In this document: one piece after another, positions 53,892 through 61,900 of the stretch
Layout of the letters: each line of letters starts with the position of its first letter
How positions within the stretch are numbered: position 1 is the first letter of the stretch
Origin: Streptomyces sp. NBC_01723
Lineage (GTDB): Bacteria > Actinomycetota > Actinomycetes > Streptomycetales > Streptomycetaceae
Assembly (NCBI RefSeq): GCF_036246005.1
Contig: NZ_CP109171.1
Span: 7,986,001 to 8,050,000, forward strand
DNA length: 64,000 nucleotides
Reading direction: 5' to 3'
The notes under the pieces: model-generated
Database searches by the model: none
What the model saw: the letters and a program-made list of their open reading frames with translations, nothing else
What the model was told of the DNA's origin: nothing
Translations under genes and position numbers: made by a program

Positions 53892-54386
53892 TCAGGCGGT
53901 CACCTTGGCGAGGAAGGCGGACAGATTGCCCAGGGTCCGCTCGATCTGTTCCTCCAGGGTGAGGCTCTCCTCGAAACGGGCGCCACTCTGCGACACCTTC
54001 CTGCCCCGCAGGTACAGCGAGCAGGCCAGGTCGGTGCACATGTACAGGCCGACCGAGTTGCCCTCGCGTCCGGCCGCCCCGGCCCTGCGCGCCGTCATCA
54101 GCGACACGCCGCCCCGGGGGTGGGTGGTCAGGCACAGCGCGCACAGGCTGCGCTGGAAGTAACCGGCCCGGGCCTGCTGGAACCGCAGCGACAGGCCGGT
54201 CAGCCGTCCGTCCAGGTCCGCGACCAGATAACTGCGGTCGGGTGCCCCGGGATCCCGCCAGCCGAGGAAGTCGAGATCGTCCCAGGGGCGTTCGCCGAGA
54301 TCGCGCGGGAGGGGCAGGCGCTTCGCCTCTCCCTTGGAGCAGTTGATGAAAGAGGTGCGGATGTCCTGCTCGACGAGTGCTCTCAT
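53892..54386 (-). CDS. EF-G-binding protein, FBP treble-clef family, paralogue 1
   Basis: A 164-residue protein with the FBP/FusB-like treble-clef zinc finger (CALCLTTHPRGG and CTDLACSLY supply the Cys) and the family N-terminus IRTSFINCSKGEAKRLPLP. ATG 54386 has GGGGAGG 6-7 nt upstream. Homologues bind EF-G and aid translation or fusidic acid tolerance. The upstream gap holds the CTAG-rich palindrome at 54433. A paralogue lies at 61322. Confidence 0.85.
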   Translation of the reverse strand: MRALVEQDIRTSFINCSKGEAKRLPLPRDLGERPWDDLDFLGWRDPGAPDRSYLVADLDGRLTGLSLRFQQARAGYFQRSLCALCLTTHPRGGVSLMTARRAGAAGREGNSVGLYMCTDLACSLYLRGRKVSQSGARFEESLTLEEQIERTLGNLSAFLAKVTA

Positions 54387-54432
54387 GGGGGAGCCTCCCC
54401 TTCGGGTGCCGGAGTGGAAGACCTGGATGGCC

Positions 54433-54453
54433 AAACCTAGATGCCCTAGGTTT
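54433..54453. promoter_or_regulatory. CTAG-rich perfect palindrome
   Basis: AAACCTAG-ATGCC-CTAGGTTT is a perfect 8-5-8 inverted repeat about 47 nt upstream of the FBP gene start. A third CTAG follows at about 54458. CTAG is rare in Streptomyces DNA, so three within 20 nt look selected. Binder unknown; either the FBP gene or the divergent ROK gene may be regulated. Confidence 0.65.
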
Positions 54454-54599
54454 TCGCCTAGCGTAGATAGTCGCCAGCGGAAGGGCCACCGCATTTCGGC
54501 GAGCGGGATTTCATAGCATGAATTAAGGGCAGAGGGAAGTCGCGTGCTGCCGCGCGTCAGAGGTATGTTGCACACCGGGCACGGTACGGAAGGAGCCAC

Positions 54600-55889
54600 A
54601 TGGCGGGGCGGAACGGGCGCACGGTGCGCGACCTGAGAAGGGCCAACCGTACGGCCGTACTCCAGCGGCTCTACTTCGACGGACCGCTCAGCCGCTTCGA
54701 ACTGGGCCCGGCGACCGGACTCAGCTCCGGCTCCGTCAGCAACGTCGTCGCCGACCTCGTCGCCGACGGCCTGGTGGAGGAGGCCGGCAGCGTCGACTCC
54801 GACGGCGGCAGGCCCCGCACCCTGCTGCGGGTGGCCCCCGCCAGCGGCCACATGATCGGCGTGGACGTCGGCGAGACCCGGGTGCGCGTCGAACTGTTCG
54901 ACCTGACGCTCACCGAACTCGCCCGCGCCGAACGCCCGCTGACCCAGCAGGGCTACGACGTCGAGGTCATCGTCGGCCACATCCGCGACGGCATCGCCGA
55001 GGTGCTGGCCGCGGCCGGTCTCCCGCCGGAGCGGCTGCTCGGCGCCGGGATCGGTGTCCCCGGCATCGTCGAGCACACCGAGGACCTCGGCGCCGTGGTG
55101 CACGGCCAGACCATCGGCTGGGACGCGGTCCCGCTGGAGGCCCTGCTGCGCGCCGGGTCCCCGCTGCCCGACACCGTTCCCCATTTCATCGACAACGGCG
55201 CCAAGACCCTCGGCCAGGCCGAGATGTGGTTCGGCGCCGGACGCGGTGCCCGCAACGCCGTCGTCGTCCTCTTCGGGTCCGGCGTCGGCGCCAGCCTCGT
55301 CACGCCCGAGGCCGAGCAGGGCCGGGCGGTCGAATGGGGGCACCTGACGGTCCGGGTCAGGGGACGCCGCTGCCGCTGCGGCGCGCTCGGCTGCCTGGAG
55401 GCGTACGCGGGCGCCGAGTCGCTGCTGGCCCGCTGGCGGGAGGAGGGCGGTTCGGTGCCCGGGGGCGCCGACGAGGAGACCGCCCTGACCGCCATGCTCG
55501 CCGCCGCCTATCCGCCGGAGGGCGAGGCGCCCGACCCGGTCGCGCTCGCCGTCCTGGAGGAGACCGCCGAGTACCTGGGCGCCGGCCTGTCCGACCTGAT
55601 CAACCTCTTCCAGCCCGAGCGCATCCTCATCGGCGGCTGGGCGGGCCTCCAGCTCGGCACCCGCTTCCTGCCCGCCGTCCGCCGCCACGCCGTGTCGTAC
55701 GCGCTGCGCCACCCGGCCCGGAAGGTGACGGTCGACCTGGGGCGGCTCGGCCCGGACGCCGTCACCGTGGGCGCCGCGATCCTGCCCCTGGCCGACTTCT
55801 TCGCGCGCGGCGGCCGACGCCCCGAGCCGGCCCCCGAATACCCGGTCCCCGCCTGGCGTACGGCGCTGGAGGAGCGGACGCCGCACTGA
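54600..55889 (+). CDS. ROK-family transcriptional regulator
   Basis: A 429-residue protein. The N-terminal winged HTH (RRANRTAVLQRLYFDGPLSRFELGPATGLSSGSVSNVVADLVADGLVEEAG) is fused to a ROK sugar-kinase-like domain (IGVDVGETRVRVELFD, GIGVPGIVEHTEDLGAVV, NAVVVLFGSGVGASLV). The zinc motif CRCGALGCLEAYAG is intact. AAGGAG is 5 nt before ATG. It probably represses a sugar operon, but none is adjacent. Confidence 0.92.
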   Translation: MAGRNGRTVRDLRRANRTAVLQRLYFDGPLSRFELGPATGLSSGSVSNVVADLVADGLVEEAGSVDSDGGRPRTLLRVAPASGHMIGVDVGETRVRVELFDLTLTELARAERPLTQQGYDVEVIVGHIRDGIAEVLAAAGLPPERLLGAGIGVPGIVEHTEDLGAVVHGQTIGWDAVPLEALLRAGSPLPDTVPHFIDNGAKTLGQAEMWFGAGRGARNAVVVLFGSGVGASLVTPEAEQGRAVEWGHLTVRVRGRRCRCGALGCLEAYAGAESLLARWREEGGSVPGGADEETALTAMLAAAYPPEGEAPDPVALAVLEETAEYLGAGLSDLINLFQPERILIGGWAGLQLGTRFLPAVRRHAVSYALRHPARKVTVDLGRLGPDAVTVGAAILPLADFFARGGRRPEPAPEYPVPAWRTALEERTPH

Positions 55890-55959
55890 GGTTACGCGAG
55901 GTGGCGCGGGGTACCCGGTGCGGCCGGACGTGGAGGAGCACCACCGGAAGGAGCGCGCA

Positions 55960-56286
55960 GTGACCGACCACCGCCAGGAGGGTCCGGGCGAGGACGGCGC
56001 CCCCGTTCCCCGGGACCTGCCGGACCAGCAAGCCGGGACCGGCGACGACCCGTGGGAGGCCGCGGCGCCCACCCGCGAGCAGCGCGAGCACCTGCAGGGC
56101 GACCCGGCGGACGCGGCGGGCCGCGACGAGGACACCGGGACCGGCGGCGAGGAGAGTGGCGAGGACGCTGCCGAACCCGCCGACGACGTCCCCGACACGG
56201 ACGAGGCCGGAACCGGTCGCCAGGGCGCGCCGCACTCGGCCGCGGTCCACCCGGAGCACCCGGTGCCCGACGAGTCCTCCGGCTGA
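55960..56286 (+). CDS. Acidic, intrinsically disordered small protein
   Basis: A 108-residue protein beginning at GTG 55960 with GGAAGGAG 6 nt upstream. It is very rich in Asp, Glu, Pro, Gly and Thr (DDPWEAAAPTREQREHLQGD, then long acidic stretches ending HPEHPVPDESSG). No globular domain, membrane segment or Cys. Such acidic proteins are common and uncharacterised in Streptomyces. It follows the ROK gene by about 70 nt. Confidence 0.6.
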   Translation: MTDHRQEGPGEDGAPVPRDLPDQQAGTGDDPWEAAAPTREQREHLQGDPADAAGRDEDTGTGGEESGEDAAEPADDVPDTDEAGTGRQGAPHSAAVHPEHPVPDESSG

Positions 56287-56303
56287 CGGCGCACGAAGAC
56301 GGA

Positions 56304-56334
56304 TCAGGGGGCGGGCCAGGTGCCCGCCCCCTGA
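56304..56334. terminator. Bidirectional intrinsic terminator
   Basis: TCAGGGGGCGGGC pairs perfectly with GCCCGCCCCCTGA across the 5-nt loop CAGGT. It sits between the small acidic gene and the convergent epimerase gene. Confidence 0.8.
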
Positions 56335-56366
56335 AGCGTGCCGCGCCCCCACGGGGCGGGCGCCGC

Positions 56367-57398
56367 TCAGCCGACCTTGCGTCCCCGCATCGGTGCCGTG
56401 TCCGCGCCCGCGCCCTCGCGCAGGCCGTCCAGGAACTCCTCCAGCACCTCCGTGGCCGAACGCGTCGCGCGCCAGCCCAGCTCCACCCGAGCCCGCGTGC
56501 AGTCCATCAGCGGCAGCCGCAGCACCGCGTCGAACAGGTGCGGCGACGCCGGCAGCAGCCGCAGCCCCCACGCGGCGGCGATCGCCGAACGGGCCGCGGT
56601 CCGGGGCAGCCGGACCGGACGCGCACCGAACATCTCGCCCAGCACCTCCGCGTCCACGACCGGCTCCGCGGCGAGGTTGTAGGGACCCCGCGCGTCCTCG
56701 GAGCGCACCGCCAGCCGATAGGCGTGGGCCGCGTCGTCGGTGTGCAGCGCCTGCACCCGCAGACCGGGGACGTCCGGCAGGAAGGGCAGCGCCCCGGGGC
56801 GGGCCGCCGGGCCCGGCAGGAACCTGCCGCCGAAGATCCGGCGCTGCTCACTGGCCGACTCCCGCTTGAACAGGAACGCGGGACGCATCCGCACCACCCT
56901 GATCCCCGGGTGGTCCCGCTCGAAGATGTCCAGGGTGCGTTCCAGGTAGGCCTTCTCCCGGCAGTATGCCGCGTCCGGCCAGCCGTGCGTCGGCCACGAC
57001 TCGTCCACCGCGCGGTCCTTCGGCCCCGGTGAGTACGCTCCCACCGACGAGGCGTGCACCAGCGCCGGCACCCCGGCGGCGGCCACCGCCTCGAAGACCC
57101 GGATGGAGCCGAGGACGTTCGTGCGCCAGGTCGTCGCCGGGTCGTGCGTCGGCTGGAAGGCCCAGGCGAGGTGCACCACCGCGTCGGCGCCCGCGAAGTG
57201 CGCGCTCAGGTCGGCCCGGTCCGAGGCCAGGTCGACCGCGGCCCACTCCGTCCGCTCCGGCGACCACCCGGGGATCCGCCGGGCCAGCCCCAGGACGGAC
57301 CCCACCTCCGGATCCTCCGACAGAAGCCTCACCACGCTGGTGCCCACGTTGCCGGTGGCACCCGTGACCACGATCCTGCTTCCCGCTCCACCGCTCAC
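56367..57398 (-). CDS. NAD-dependent epimerase/dehydratase (extended SDR)
   Basis: A 343-residue protein. IVVTGATGNVGTSVV is the Gly-rich NAD loop. The segment HASSVGAYSPG and the later WPDAAYCREKAYLER give the extended-SDR Ser/Tyr-x3-Lys site. The GTG start has GGGAGGAG 6 nt upstream; the open frame to 57656 would run through the structured RNA region. It probably acts on nucleotide sugars or other carbonyls; the substrate is unknown. The upstream leader contains the structured element at 57482-57645. Confidence 0.87.
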   Translation of the reverse strand: MSGGAGSRIVVTGATGNVGTSVVRLLSEDPEVGSVLGLARRIPGWSPERTEWAAVDLASDRADLSAHFAGADAVVHLAWAFQPTHDPATTWRTNVLGSIRVFEAVAAAGVPALVHASSVGAYSPGPKDRAVDESWPTHGWPDAAYCREKAYLERTLDIFERDHPGIRVVRMRPAFLFKRESASEQRRIFGGRFLPGPAARPGALPFLPDVPGLRVQALHTDDAAHAYRLAVRSEDARGPYNLAAEPVVDAEVLGEMFGARPVRLPRTAARSAIAAAWGLRLLPASPHLFDAVLRLPLMDCTRARVELGWRATRSATEVLEEFLDGLREGAGADTAPMRGRKVG

Positions 57399-57481
57399 CC
57401 TGCGCTCCTCCCGGCCGTTCGCCGCACGAGGTGACCGGGTACCCAGCGCGCCGGAAAGGCACGCGGGACTCGGGCGCGGAC

Positions 57482-57645
57482 AGAAGGAAGCCCCGACCGC
57501 GACGGGGGAATCACGGCCGGGGCGGCTCTGAGGCGGGTACGGATGGCGGTCGCCTCTCGGCGAAGGGCTCCACAGGGCTTCAGCCGAACGATCGTCCCTG
57601 TGGGCAATAGGTGAGGCCCGGGGACACTGTCCCATCCGTACCCAC
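57482..57645 (-). ncRNA. Candidate structured RNA ending in a terminator
   Basis: The gap of 328 nt between the HAD and epimerase genes is not coding. On the minus strand a 12-bp closing stem, GGGTACGGATGG (57643-57632) with CCATCCGTACCC (57546-57535), encloses several internal stems. CCACAGGG/CCCTGTGG (57570-57577 with 57596-57603) is one, with a small GGC/GCC hairpin inside. A CGCC-GAGA-GGCG hairpin (57563-57550) has a GNRA-type loop, and GGGAC-AGT-GTCCC (57633-57621) shares two bases with the closing stem. Immediately after comes a 10-bp stem with one mismatch (57523-57490) followed by TTCCTTCTG, terminator-like. It could be a free sRNA or a riboswitch/attenuator of the epimerase gene. I do not recognise an Rfam class. 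Confidence 0.55.
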
Positions 57646-57726
57646 GCCCTCTGCAACGGGACAGCGGCGTCCGGTGTTCCTCCGTCCGGCCCTTCCCCCG
57701 GGTGAGGTGTGTCACGGCACGGCGCC

Positions 57727-58383
57727 TCAGGCGAGCGGGCTCCGGTCCAGGGAGGCCAGCAGTTCGGCCGGATCGGCGTAGACGGCGTCGGCGCCCGCCT
57801 CCTCCAGGTCGGCGCGGGGCAGACCGCCGCAGAGCACCGCTACGCAGCGCACCCCGGCGCGGCTGCCGGCGCGCATGTCCCACACCGTGTCGCCCACGAA
57901 AACGGCCCGTTCCGCGGGCACCCCGGCCAGCTCCAGGGCGTGCTCGACCGGCTCCGGCGACGGTTTGCCCGCCTCCACGTCGTCCGCGCTCGCGGTGGCC
58001 GCGATCGCGTCGTCCGCGTCGATCGCCCGCCGCAGCGCACCCAGCTCCGCGCCGCCGGCGGAGGTGGCGAGCACCACCGTCCAGCCGTCGCCGGCCAGGC
58101 GGCGCAGCAGTTTCCCGGCGTCCGGCAGCGCGGGCAGGCGGTCGAAGTACTGCCCGTAGAGCGCCTTGTGCGCGGCGCTCAGCTCCGCGTCCCGGTCCCT
58201 GTCCCGGTCCTCGCCCAGCAGCCGCCCCACGAGGTCCGAGGAGGGCAGCCCGACGGCCCGGTGCAGGGCGTGCATCGACACCTCGTGCCCGGCCTGCCGG
58301 AACGCCTCCCACCAGGAGACGACGTGCAGATGATTGGTGTCGACGAGGGTCCCGTCGACGTCGAACACCGCTGCGCGGTCCAT
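57727..58383 (-). CDS. HAD-family hydrolase
   Basis: A 218-residue phosphatase-like HAD protein. Motif I AAVFDVDGTLVDTN carries the catalytic Asp pair, motif II VVLATSAGGA the Thr/Ser, and motif IV FVGDTVWDMRAGSRAGV the acidic pair. A C1 cap (HVVSWWEAFRQAG onward) marks the beta-phosphoglucomutase/phosphoglycolate phosphatase branch. Substrate unknown. Confidence 0.9.
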   Translation of the reverse strand: MDRAAVFDVDGTLVDTNHLHVVSWWEAFRQAGHEVSMHALHRAVGLPSSDLVGRLLGEDRDRDRDAELSAAHKALYGQYFDRLPALPDAGKLLRRLAGDGWTVVLATSAGGAELGALRRAIDADDAIAATASADDVEAGKPSPEPVEHALELAGVPAERAVFVGDTVWDMRAGSRAGVRCVAVLCGGLPRADLEEAGADAVYADPAELLASLDRSPLA

Positions 58384-58436
58384 GCGCCCTCGCTTTCCGG
58401 CCGGCGGCGGTCACCGGCCTCCCGCCGGGTACCACG

Positions 58437-59468
58437 TCACCCGCCGGCCACGCCGGACGGCGTACGGCCCTCCCGCGTCCAGGCCAGCAGGTCGTCCAGG
58501 GACCAGGTGGTGACGACCCGTTCGGGCGGCACCCCGCACTCCTCCGCCCGCGCGCACCCGTTGATCTGCCAGTCCAGCTGGCCGGGCGCGTGCGCGTCGG
58601 TGTCGACCGAGAACAGCACGCCCGCCGCCACCGCGCGGCGCAGCAGCCGCCGCGGGGGGTCGAGGCGCTCGGGCCGGCTGTTGATCTCCACGGCGGTGCC
58701 GGACTCCGCGCAGGCGGCGAACACCTCGTCCGCGTCGAACTCCGACTCGGGCCGGCCCCGCCCGCTCAGCAGCCGCCCGGTGCAGTGCCCGAGGACGTCC
58801 GCGTGCGGGTCGCGCACGGCCTTCACCATGCGGCGGGTCATGCTGCGGGCGTCCATCCGCAGCTTGGAGTGCACGGACACCACCACCACGTCGAGCCGCT
58901 CCAGCAGCTCCGGCTCCTGGTCCAGCGAACCGTCCTCGAGGATGTCGCACTCGATGCCGGTCAGCAGCCGGAACGGCGCCCAGGTCTCGTTCAGCCCGGC
59001 CACCACGTCCAGTTGCTCGCGCAGCCGCTCGGGGGAGAGCCCGCGCGCCACCGTCAGCCGTGGCGAGTGGTCGGTCAGCGCCGCCCACGCGTGGCCGAGC
59101 GCGGCGGCGGTGCGGCCCATCTCCTCGATCGGGCTGCCGCCGTCGGACCAGTCGGAGTGCAGATGGCAGTCGCCGCGCAGCAGCTCCCGCAGCGCCTCGC
59201 CGCCCTCCGCGCGCGGGGCCTCCGGCTCGCTCTCCAGCTTCTCCAGGTAGCCGGGCGTCCGCCCGGCCAGCGCCTCGCGTGCCACCTGCGCCGTCTTGGG
59301 GCCGATGCCCTTCATCGACTCCAGCGACCCGGCCCGCTCGCGCAGCTCGTCGGCGCTCAGCCCGCCGAGCACCCGGGCGGCGGTGCGGAAGGCGCGGACC
59401 CGGTAGGTGGGCGCCTGGGAGCGCTCCAGGAGGAACGCGATCCGCTCCAGTGCCTCGACGGGCTCCAT
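58437..59468 (-). CDS. PHP-domain phosphoesterase with Pol X-like HhH N-terminus
   Basis: A 343-residue protein. Residues about 1-75 are a helix-hairpin-helix region similar to DNA polymerase X (ALERIAFLLERSQAPTYRVRAFRTAARVL, SMKGIGPKTAQVAREAL). The rest is a PHP domain with metal ligands in RGDCHLHSDWSDGG, TDHSPRL, GIECDIL, VSVHSKLRM, GHCTGR and DTDAHAPG. The polymerase palm of full Pol X is absent. It may be a DNA-end-processing nuclease or a histidinol-phosphatase-like enzyme. ATG 59468 has GGAGGAGG upstream. Confidence 0.87.
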   Translation of the reverse strand: MEPVEALERIAFLLERSQAPTYRVRAFRTAARVLGGLSADELRERAGSLESMKGIGPKTAQVAREALAGRTPGYLEKLESEPEAPRAEGGEALRELLRGDCHLHSDWSDGGSPIEEMGRTAAALGHAWAALTDHSPRLTVARGLSPERLREQLDVVAGLNETWAPFRLLTGIECDILEDGSLDQEPELLERLDVVVVSVHSKLRMDARSMTRRMVKAVRDPHADVLGHCTGRLLSGRGRPESEFDADEVFAACAESGTAVEINSRPERLDPPRRLLRRAVAAGVLFSVDTDAHAPGQLDWQINGCARAEECGVPPERVVTTWSLDDLLAWTREGRTPSGVAGG

Positions 59469-59582
59469 CCGCACCTCCTCCCGCGACCTCCTCCGCACGT
59501 CCAGGGTTCCCCAGCGTCCCGGGACCCGCACCCCGGCCCGGTCCGATCCTCGCGCCAGCGCGTTGCGGCCTACCCTCGAGGC

Positions 59583-59819
59583 ATGACCGAAATCGACAGC
59601 CCGCACATCGGCGCTCCGCGGATCCTCGTGCTCCGGGTGCAGCCGGGCACGCCTCCGTTCCGGATCGTGGAGATCGACGGCCAGGTCGTCGGTGAGGCCA
59701 GGGCCGTCACCGACGTACTGGAGGCCGCGGCGGCCTTCGGCATCACGGTCCACGACCTCGACGACCCGGACGTGGTCCGCTGGGTGGGTGGGGACAAGTT
59801 CACCTGGACAGTGCACTAG
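59583..59819 (+). CDS. Small conserved protein, unknown function
   Basis: A 78-residue soluble protein (RILVLRVQPGTPPFRIVEIDGQVVGEARAVTDVLEAAAAFGITVHDLDDPDVVRWVGGDKFTW) with mixed beta/alpha character. TACCCT lies about 6-7 nt before ATG, so the mRNA is probably leaderless. It converges with the GH16 gene. Confidence 0.7.
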   Translation: MTEIDSPHIGAPRILVLRVQPGTPPFRIVEIDGQVVGEARAVTDVLEAAAAFGITVHDLDDPDVVRWVGGDKFTWTVH

Positions 59820-59850
59820 GAGGGACGGGCCCGGGCCCTTCGGGGGCGGC

Positions 59851-61095
59851 TCAGCCGACCGTCCACTTCTGGTTGGCGCCGCCCGAGCAGGTCCAGATCT
59901 GCAGCCGGGTGCCGTTGGCCGCATTGTCGCCGGTGACGTCGAGGCACTTGTCGGCCTGCGGATTGACGATGTCCCGGGCGCCGGTGACGACCCACCGCTG
60001 GGCGGCACTGCCGTTGCAGTCCCACAGCTGGACCACCGTGCCGTCCGCCGTGCCGCCCGCGTTGACGTCCAGGCACTTGCCCAGCGCCCGGATCGTGCCG
60101 TCGGAGCCCACCGTCCACCGCTGGGCGGCGGTGCCGTTGCAGTCGTAGAGCTGTACGGGGGTGCCGTTGGCGGTCCCCGCCGCGGCGACGTCCACGCACT
60201 TGCCGGCCAGACCCCGGATCGCGCCGCCGGTGCCGGAGTCGCTCGTCGTCACCGACACGTGGTCCACCACCAGCGACTGCGGGAAGACCGTGGAGGCGTC
60301 CGGGTCGCCGGGCCAGTAGCCGCCGACCGCCAGGTTGAGGATCAGGAAGTACGGACGGTTGAACACCCACTGCTTCCCGCCCAGGTCGGCCGGGGTGCGC
60401 CGCTGGTAGACGTTGCCGTCCACCGACCAGGTGATCGAGTCGGGCGCCCAGTCGACCGCGAAGGTGTGGAAGCCGTCCGCGAAGGCCTGGCCGCCCGGCA
60501 GGGTGTAGCCGGCGCCGATGCCGCCCGCGCCCGAGTAGCCGGGGCCGTGGATCGTGCCGTGCACGGTGGAGGGTTCGAAACCGACGTTCTCCATGATGTC
60601 GATCTCGCCGGAGTCCGGCCAGTTCACCGGGGTGCCGAGCATCCAGAACGCCGGCCACATGCCCTGCCCGCGCGGCACCTTCATCCGGGCCTCGACATGT
60701 CCGTACTGCGCCGTGAACTTGCCCGAGGTGTTGAGGCGGGCCGAGGTGTACTGGCAGGTGCCGTACCAGCACTGGTAGTTGGCGGGGTTCTCCTTGCGGG
60801 CCGTGATGACCAGCTGGCCCTGGCCGTTCAGCGAGGCGTTCCGGTTGCCCGCGGTGTAGTACTGCCGTTCGTGGTTGTTGACGTTGTCGCCGGTCTCGAT
60901 CTGCCACTTCGAGGAGTCGACGGCCGAACCGGCCGGGCCGTCGAAGGTGTCGGAGAACGTCACGGCGGCGGCCGCGGCGTCGGCGGCACGGGAATCGGGT
61001 TCCGCCTGTGCGGGGCCCGACACGAGGGACGCGGCGAGCCCCGCGGACAGGGCGGCGGCGAGGAGACATCTGCGGAGCAGGCGTGGACGGACCAC
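59851..61095 (-). CDS. Secreted GH16 beta-1,3-glucanase with ricin-type (CBM13) domain
   Basis: A 414-residue secreted enzyme. The signal MVRPRLLRRCLLAAALSAGL-ASLVSGPAQA is Sec type. The GH16 domain follows; SGEIDIMENVG contains the catalytic Glu-Asp-x-x-Glu set. The C-terminus is a CBM13 ricin-like trefoil with repeated QxW units (RGLAGKCVDVAAAG, DGTIRALGKCLDVNAGG, QADKCLDVTGDN). It degrades laminarin or other beta-1,3-glucans. GTG start 61095 with GGAAGGGAG upstream. Confidence 0.93.
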   Translation of the reverse strand: MVRPRLLRRCLLAAALSAGLAASLVSGPAQAEPDSRAADAAAAAVTFSDTFDGPAGSAVDSSKWQIETGDNVNNHERQYYTAGNRNASLNGQGQLVITARKENPANYQCWYGTCQYTSARLNTSGKFTAQYGHVEARMKVPRGQGMWPAFWMLGTPVNWPDSGEIDIMENVGFEPSTVHGTIHGPGYSGAGGIGAGYTLPGGQAFADGFHTFAVDWAPDSITWSVDGNVYQRRTPADLGGKQWVFNRPYFLILNLAVGGYWPGDPDASTVFPQSLVVDHVSVTTSDSGTGGAIRGLAGKCVDVAAAGTANGTPVQLYDCNGTAAQRWTVGSDGTIRALGKCLDVNAGGTADGTVVQLWDCNGSAAQRWVVTGARDIVNPQADKCLDVTGDNAANGTRLQIWTCSGGANQKWTVG

Positions 61096-61161
61096 GGCTC
61101 TCCCTTCCGTACGGCGTCCGGGGAGGGGCGCCGACCGAGGTGGGGGGTTGAGGTGTCGCCT

Positions 61162-61212
61162 CTTGATTCAAGTAGTGAGATAAGGGGTGGTCAAGACGTT
61201 GGTACGGACCAA
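61162..61212 (-). promoter_or_regulatory. Palindromes upstream of the GH16 gene
   Basis: CTTGA-T-TCAAG (61162-61172) and TTGGT-ACGG-ACCAA (61199-61212) are perfect palindromes 67-117 nt before the start. The second matches DasR-type TGGTCTAGACCA at 9 of 12 positions, so control by amino-sugar signals is possible. Confidence 0.45.
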
Positions 61213-61321
61213 ATTCGCGCCAAAGTCGAGCGCGGTGTCGTGGTCGGCGGCGCGACCAGGAAGACGATCACCTCCGCATGCGGCCCATCACCGAGATGTG
61301 GCCGGACGGTGCCGGGCCGCC

Positions 61322-61819
61322 TCAGCTGAAGAGCCGGTCCAGGAACGCGTCGAGGTTGGCGCGGGTGCGGTCGATCTGCTGCTCGACGGTGAGGGTCTCC
61401 TCCATCCGTCCGCCGGGTGCGGGCTTCTTCTTGCCCCGTACGTAGAGCGGACAGTCGAGGTCGGTGCAGATGTAGAGGCCGACGGAGTTTCCCTCCCGCC
61501 CGGCCGATCCCGCCTTGCGGGCGCTCATCAGGGCGACGCCGCTGCCGGGGTGGGTCGTCAGGCAGAGCGAGCACATGCTGCGGCGCAGGAATCCGCGGGT
61601 GGCGGACGACGAGCGCAGGGTCACGCCGACCGGTACGCCCTCGCGTTCGGCGACGAGGTAGCTGCGGGCGGGCGCCGACAGATCGCACCACCCCAGGAAG
61701 TCCAGGTCGCCCCAGTGGTCGATGTCGGCCAGGTCCTTGGGCAGGGGGAGGCGTTTGGCCTCTCCCTTGGAGCAGTTGACGAACGAGGTGCGGATGTCGT
61801 GTTCGGTCAGGGGATTCAT
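61322..61819 (-). CDS. EF-G-binding protein, FBP treble-clef family, paralogue 2
   Basis: A 165-residue paralogue of the gene at 53892, with the same blocks: IRTSFVNCSKGEAKRLPLP, CSLCLTTHPGSG, AGREGNSVGLYICTDLDCPLYVRGKKK and EETLTVEQQIDRTRANLDAFL. The Cys ligands are conserved. The two proteins share most motif positions but different flanking DNA, so they are separate genes, not a recent tandem copy. Likely EF-G-binding. Confidence 0.85.
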   Translation of the reverse strand: MNPLTEHDIRTSFVNCSKGEAKRLPLPKDLADIDHWGDLDFLGWCDLSAPARSYLVAEREGVPVGVTLRSSSATRGFLRRSMCSLCLTTHPGSGVALMSARKAGSAGREGNSVGLYICTDLDCPLYVRGKKKPAPGGRMEETLTVEQQIDRTRANLDAFLDRLFS

Positions 61820-61900
61820 GACGTGGGTTCCTTCGGTTGCCGGACGAGTCGAGGGTCGAGGAGAGGGGAGACGGCGGACGTGAGCTACGGCGGTGCCGGG

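Noticed and set aside
57702..59250. Long plus-strand frames across the HAD and PHP genes
   Set aside because: Arg/Pro/Ala-rich sequence without domains; the minus-strand frames carry complete HAD and PHP motifs.
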